From Helochares maculicollis (Eukaryota > Arthropoda > Insecta > Coleoptera > Hydrophilidae): 39,753 nt of DNA. The stretch is taken from contig JAWQRO010000404.1 in the NCBI GenBank assembly GCA_033557835.1, positions 1 to 39,753 on the forward strand. The letters are read 5' to 3'. The notes under the pieces are model-generated. The model was not told where the DNA came from. It saw only the letters and a program-made list of their open reading frames with translations, and did no database searches. This document shows, in pieces, positions 37,707 through 39,753 of the stretch (position 1 is its first letter; each line of letters begins with the position of its first letter). The position numbers were made by a program, and so were the translations under genes.

Positions 37707-37930
37707 TTTTTCTTTTTTTCGGCGAAATTTTCTAATGCACTTCACAATTTTGACAGCCAATCGGACGTGGACTTTGTTTATGTTGTTTAGAAAGTTACAG
37801 GTTCCTACGTTGCGCTTCTTCTTCCTTTAACAAAGTTGCTATTATGTGAAGTGACGAATCTAAATTGTTTGTTTATTTCTGCCCGCAAAATCATCCAATT
37901 TAAGAATCCAAGAGAGAACACGGTAATAAC
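37707..37930. promoter_or_regulatory. UFSP2 promoter, possibly two-way
   Basis: Upstream of the UFSP2 start codon the sequence becomes GC-richer, with a CCAAT box at 37757-37761 next to CGGACGTGG. On the other side, 37800-37922 looks like an untranslated first exon on the + strand that ends at ACACG|GTAATAAC. That would make this a shared promoter for UFSP2 and a gene to the right. The two-way use is inference. Confidence 0.45.
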
Positions 37931-38508
37931 TTTCTTTATTTATTATAATTTATTTAGATGTTGTTTATTTTTGTAAGAATTAAAATGCAATGACTAATAT
38001 ATAGTTAAAAATAAGACTAAGCATTTACCTGCTGTAATATATTCACTGCAAATAAAACAACTGCTAAATTGCATATATCAACCTCTAAACTATATTAAGA
38101 CATAACATATAACTACATATTTGTTGGTGGGGAATGTTATAAATTAAAGCCAACGTATAAGAAAAGGATGATTTGTGTAACTCAGTATGTCTGCTTCTGG
38201 AAATGGTTAAATATTGCTTTTTGAAAAATTTACTCTGTACCTATGCATATTAAGATAACTAAAACATTTTAAAGTACAATAAATTTTGCTCAATTTTCTT
38301 ATGCCCTGGCACAAAAAACCAATTTCGACCTTTATAAAGCAAATATATATTTCTGTGGTTTTAATCATGAATTTTTCTCTTTCCCGTTTAACGCGAGTTT
38401 TGCATGCTTCCTTCTTTTACAAACTCACATTGACATCTATTCTATTTTCAACAGTTGTTTTTAGCGTTACTTTAGATTTAATTTTTTTCTTTGCGACTAT
38501 TTTTTCAG

Positions 38509-38554
38509 GAGATATTCGAAGAAAATCTAGAACTGTGACGTTATGCTGTGGTCT
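38509..38554 (+). CDS. Candidate exon of a gene running off the right end
   Basis: A very good acceptor (TTTTTTCAG) and a perfect GTAAGT donor flank 46 bases. Only one frame is open and it reads DIRRKSRTVTLCCG. This could be the first coding-region exon of a + strand gene whose start is not yet clear. No ATG lies within it, so either an earlier exon supplies the start or it is non-coding. The longer frame at 38286-38558 upstream is intron-like T-rich sequence. Confidence 0.4.
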
Positions 38555-39704
38555 GTAAGTCAAAAAAATGTATAAACTCTTCTTAGACTTGACGTAAATT
38601 ATTTGAATTTAAAATGATAATGATCGTTTTGTTTATTTAACTTTGATTTACTAGTTTAGCTACCTAGCGAGTTTTATTTTGTTGTCTAAAGATGCTAAGT
38701 TGGGCATATCGACTTTATGACCTCTGGGTTTTCTTAGTTGTATAACTTTCTAGAAATATATTTATCCAAAACTGTATTTTTAAACTATTAGCATCTTCTT
38801 TTAATACACTAATTTGTTTATTTTGGACCCTAACAAGTGAGTAAGAACATTTATGAACTCCGGTTAAAAAATAGCAAATAAATATAATAGAATAATGAGT
38901 AGGCAAGTAAACTTGTAGCGTTATTATGCCATTATCTTTAAATTATCGTAATAACAGTACAAACTGTAGTAATTTTTAGGCTAGACTTAAACTTCTTTTT
39001 TGATTTATTTAATTTTCCTAAAGAGTGTAGTGCAGATTTTATAGCAAAGGCCTTTCTTTTTAATTATTAGAAAACTTGATATCTGCCTGTTAAGTCCCAG
39101 TTTTTAGAATCAGTATTTATTTCTTGTTAAATGACTTCAAGAATATTGCTAATAAAGTACGAGAGAATCTTGAAATTTTTATAATTAATCAATATGTAAG
39201 AAAACAAAGATCTCTTCCAATGTGAATAAGTCTTAAGCGTAGTTTAGTCACGTTTCCTCGAAATTAATATTATTTTGTCGTTTTTCAAGAAGTTTACATT
39301 TTAACAGTTTTAAGCTATTACTAGCTGCTGTTGCTTATTATTCACACTATTTATATTTTGCTTACATAAGTAATTTAAACTTTTCTGGAACTGTAGGGTG
39401 ATGCATCCGTCATGCATTATGTTTCAAACAAAGCATGTTAACACAACAATGCAAATATTTATTTAGGATCGAAGAATTTCAAAGTTGATTAGAGGTTTTC
39501 ATAAAATCGTCATTTTGACCAACATTTGGTTAACGGATTTGCTATCATTCTTTTAAATAACTACGAATAAGGTTCTTGCAAACTACTTACTAAAAAATAC
39601 CAAACCTTAAATTAATCACTTCTAATTGTTTTAGATTTATAGTGTAAAAAAATATTAAATACTCCAGATGTTTTAACTTTAGCATTTTTGAAAATCATTA
39701 AAAG
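38555..39704. other. AT-rich stretch, likely intron or intergenic
   Basis: No gene, RNA or element signal was recognised on either strand. Confidence 0.45.
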
Positions 39705-39753
39705 ACACACAAACACACACACAGATATATATATATATATATATGTATATATA
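39705..39753. repeat. (CA)n then (TA)n microsatellite at the right edge
   Basis: CA repeats from 39705 to 39723 pass into AT repeats to the end of the window. Confidence 0.9.

Noticed and set aside
38286..38558. 90-codon + frame with membrane-like segments
   Set aside because: Most of it is T-rich sequence upstream of a strong acceptor at 38508. Only the part after that acceptor looks like an exon.

Overview
This is AT-rich nuclear DNA from an animal with introns, most likely an insect. I see split genes with GT..AG introns, a mariner remnant of the type common in insects, and microsatellites at both ends. A beetle-like genome is plausible, but I cannot prove the order. There are no operons, bacterial signals, rRNA, tRNA or CRISPR. 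Exon ends below were read by eye from splice signals and reading phase. Wherever a gene is named, the phases close correctly across all of its exons.

Layout from left to right. (1) About 1-10200 is the locus of a secreted or membrane leucine-rich-repeat protein on the minus strand. Its large first coding exon is 4794-6003, and it is followed by uncertain small 3' exons. Its upstream DNA holds a decayed RTE-type LINE (about 7975-8440) and a GC-richer, CCAAT-containing patch at 9540-10190 that could be a promoter. (2) 12769-25554 (+) is a complete PCM1 homologue, the centriolar satellite scaffold, with 14 coding exons and about 1,445 residues. Its largest intron carries a dead mariner element in the opposite orientation. 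(3) 25737-30194 (-) is an unrecognised small nuclear-looking protein of about 186 residues. It is tail-to-tail with PCM1, with about 180 bases between stop codons. Almost all of its first intron is a 3.5-kb element bounded by TTAA and perfect 10-bp inverted ends, which is the signature of a piggyBac-like insertion. (4) 32574-37706 (-) is a complete UFSP2 homologue, the Ufm1-specific protease, with six coding exons, 587 residues and the catalytic Cys, Asp and His all present. (5) The right end shares a probable two-way promoter with UFSP2 and has one good candidate exon on the + strand (38509-38554). It ends in a CA/TA microsatellite.

The genes do not form a pathway. PCM1 serves centrosome and cilium traffic, UFSP2 serves ufmylation at the endoplasmic reticulum, and the LRR protein acts at the cell surface or outside the cell. 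The most unusual items are the TTAA-bounded element that makes up one gene's intron, the unknown gene itself with its ambiguous splice, and the LRR gene whose C-terminal cap must be completed by a distant exon.
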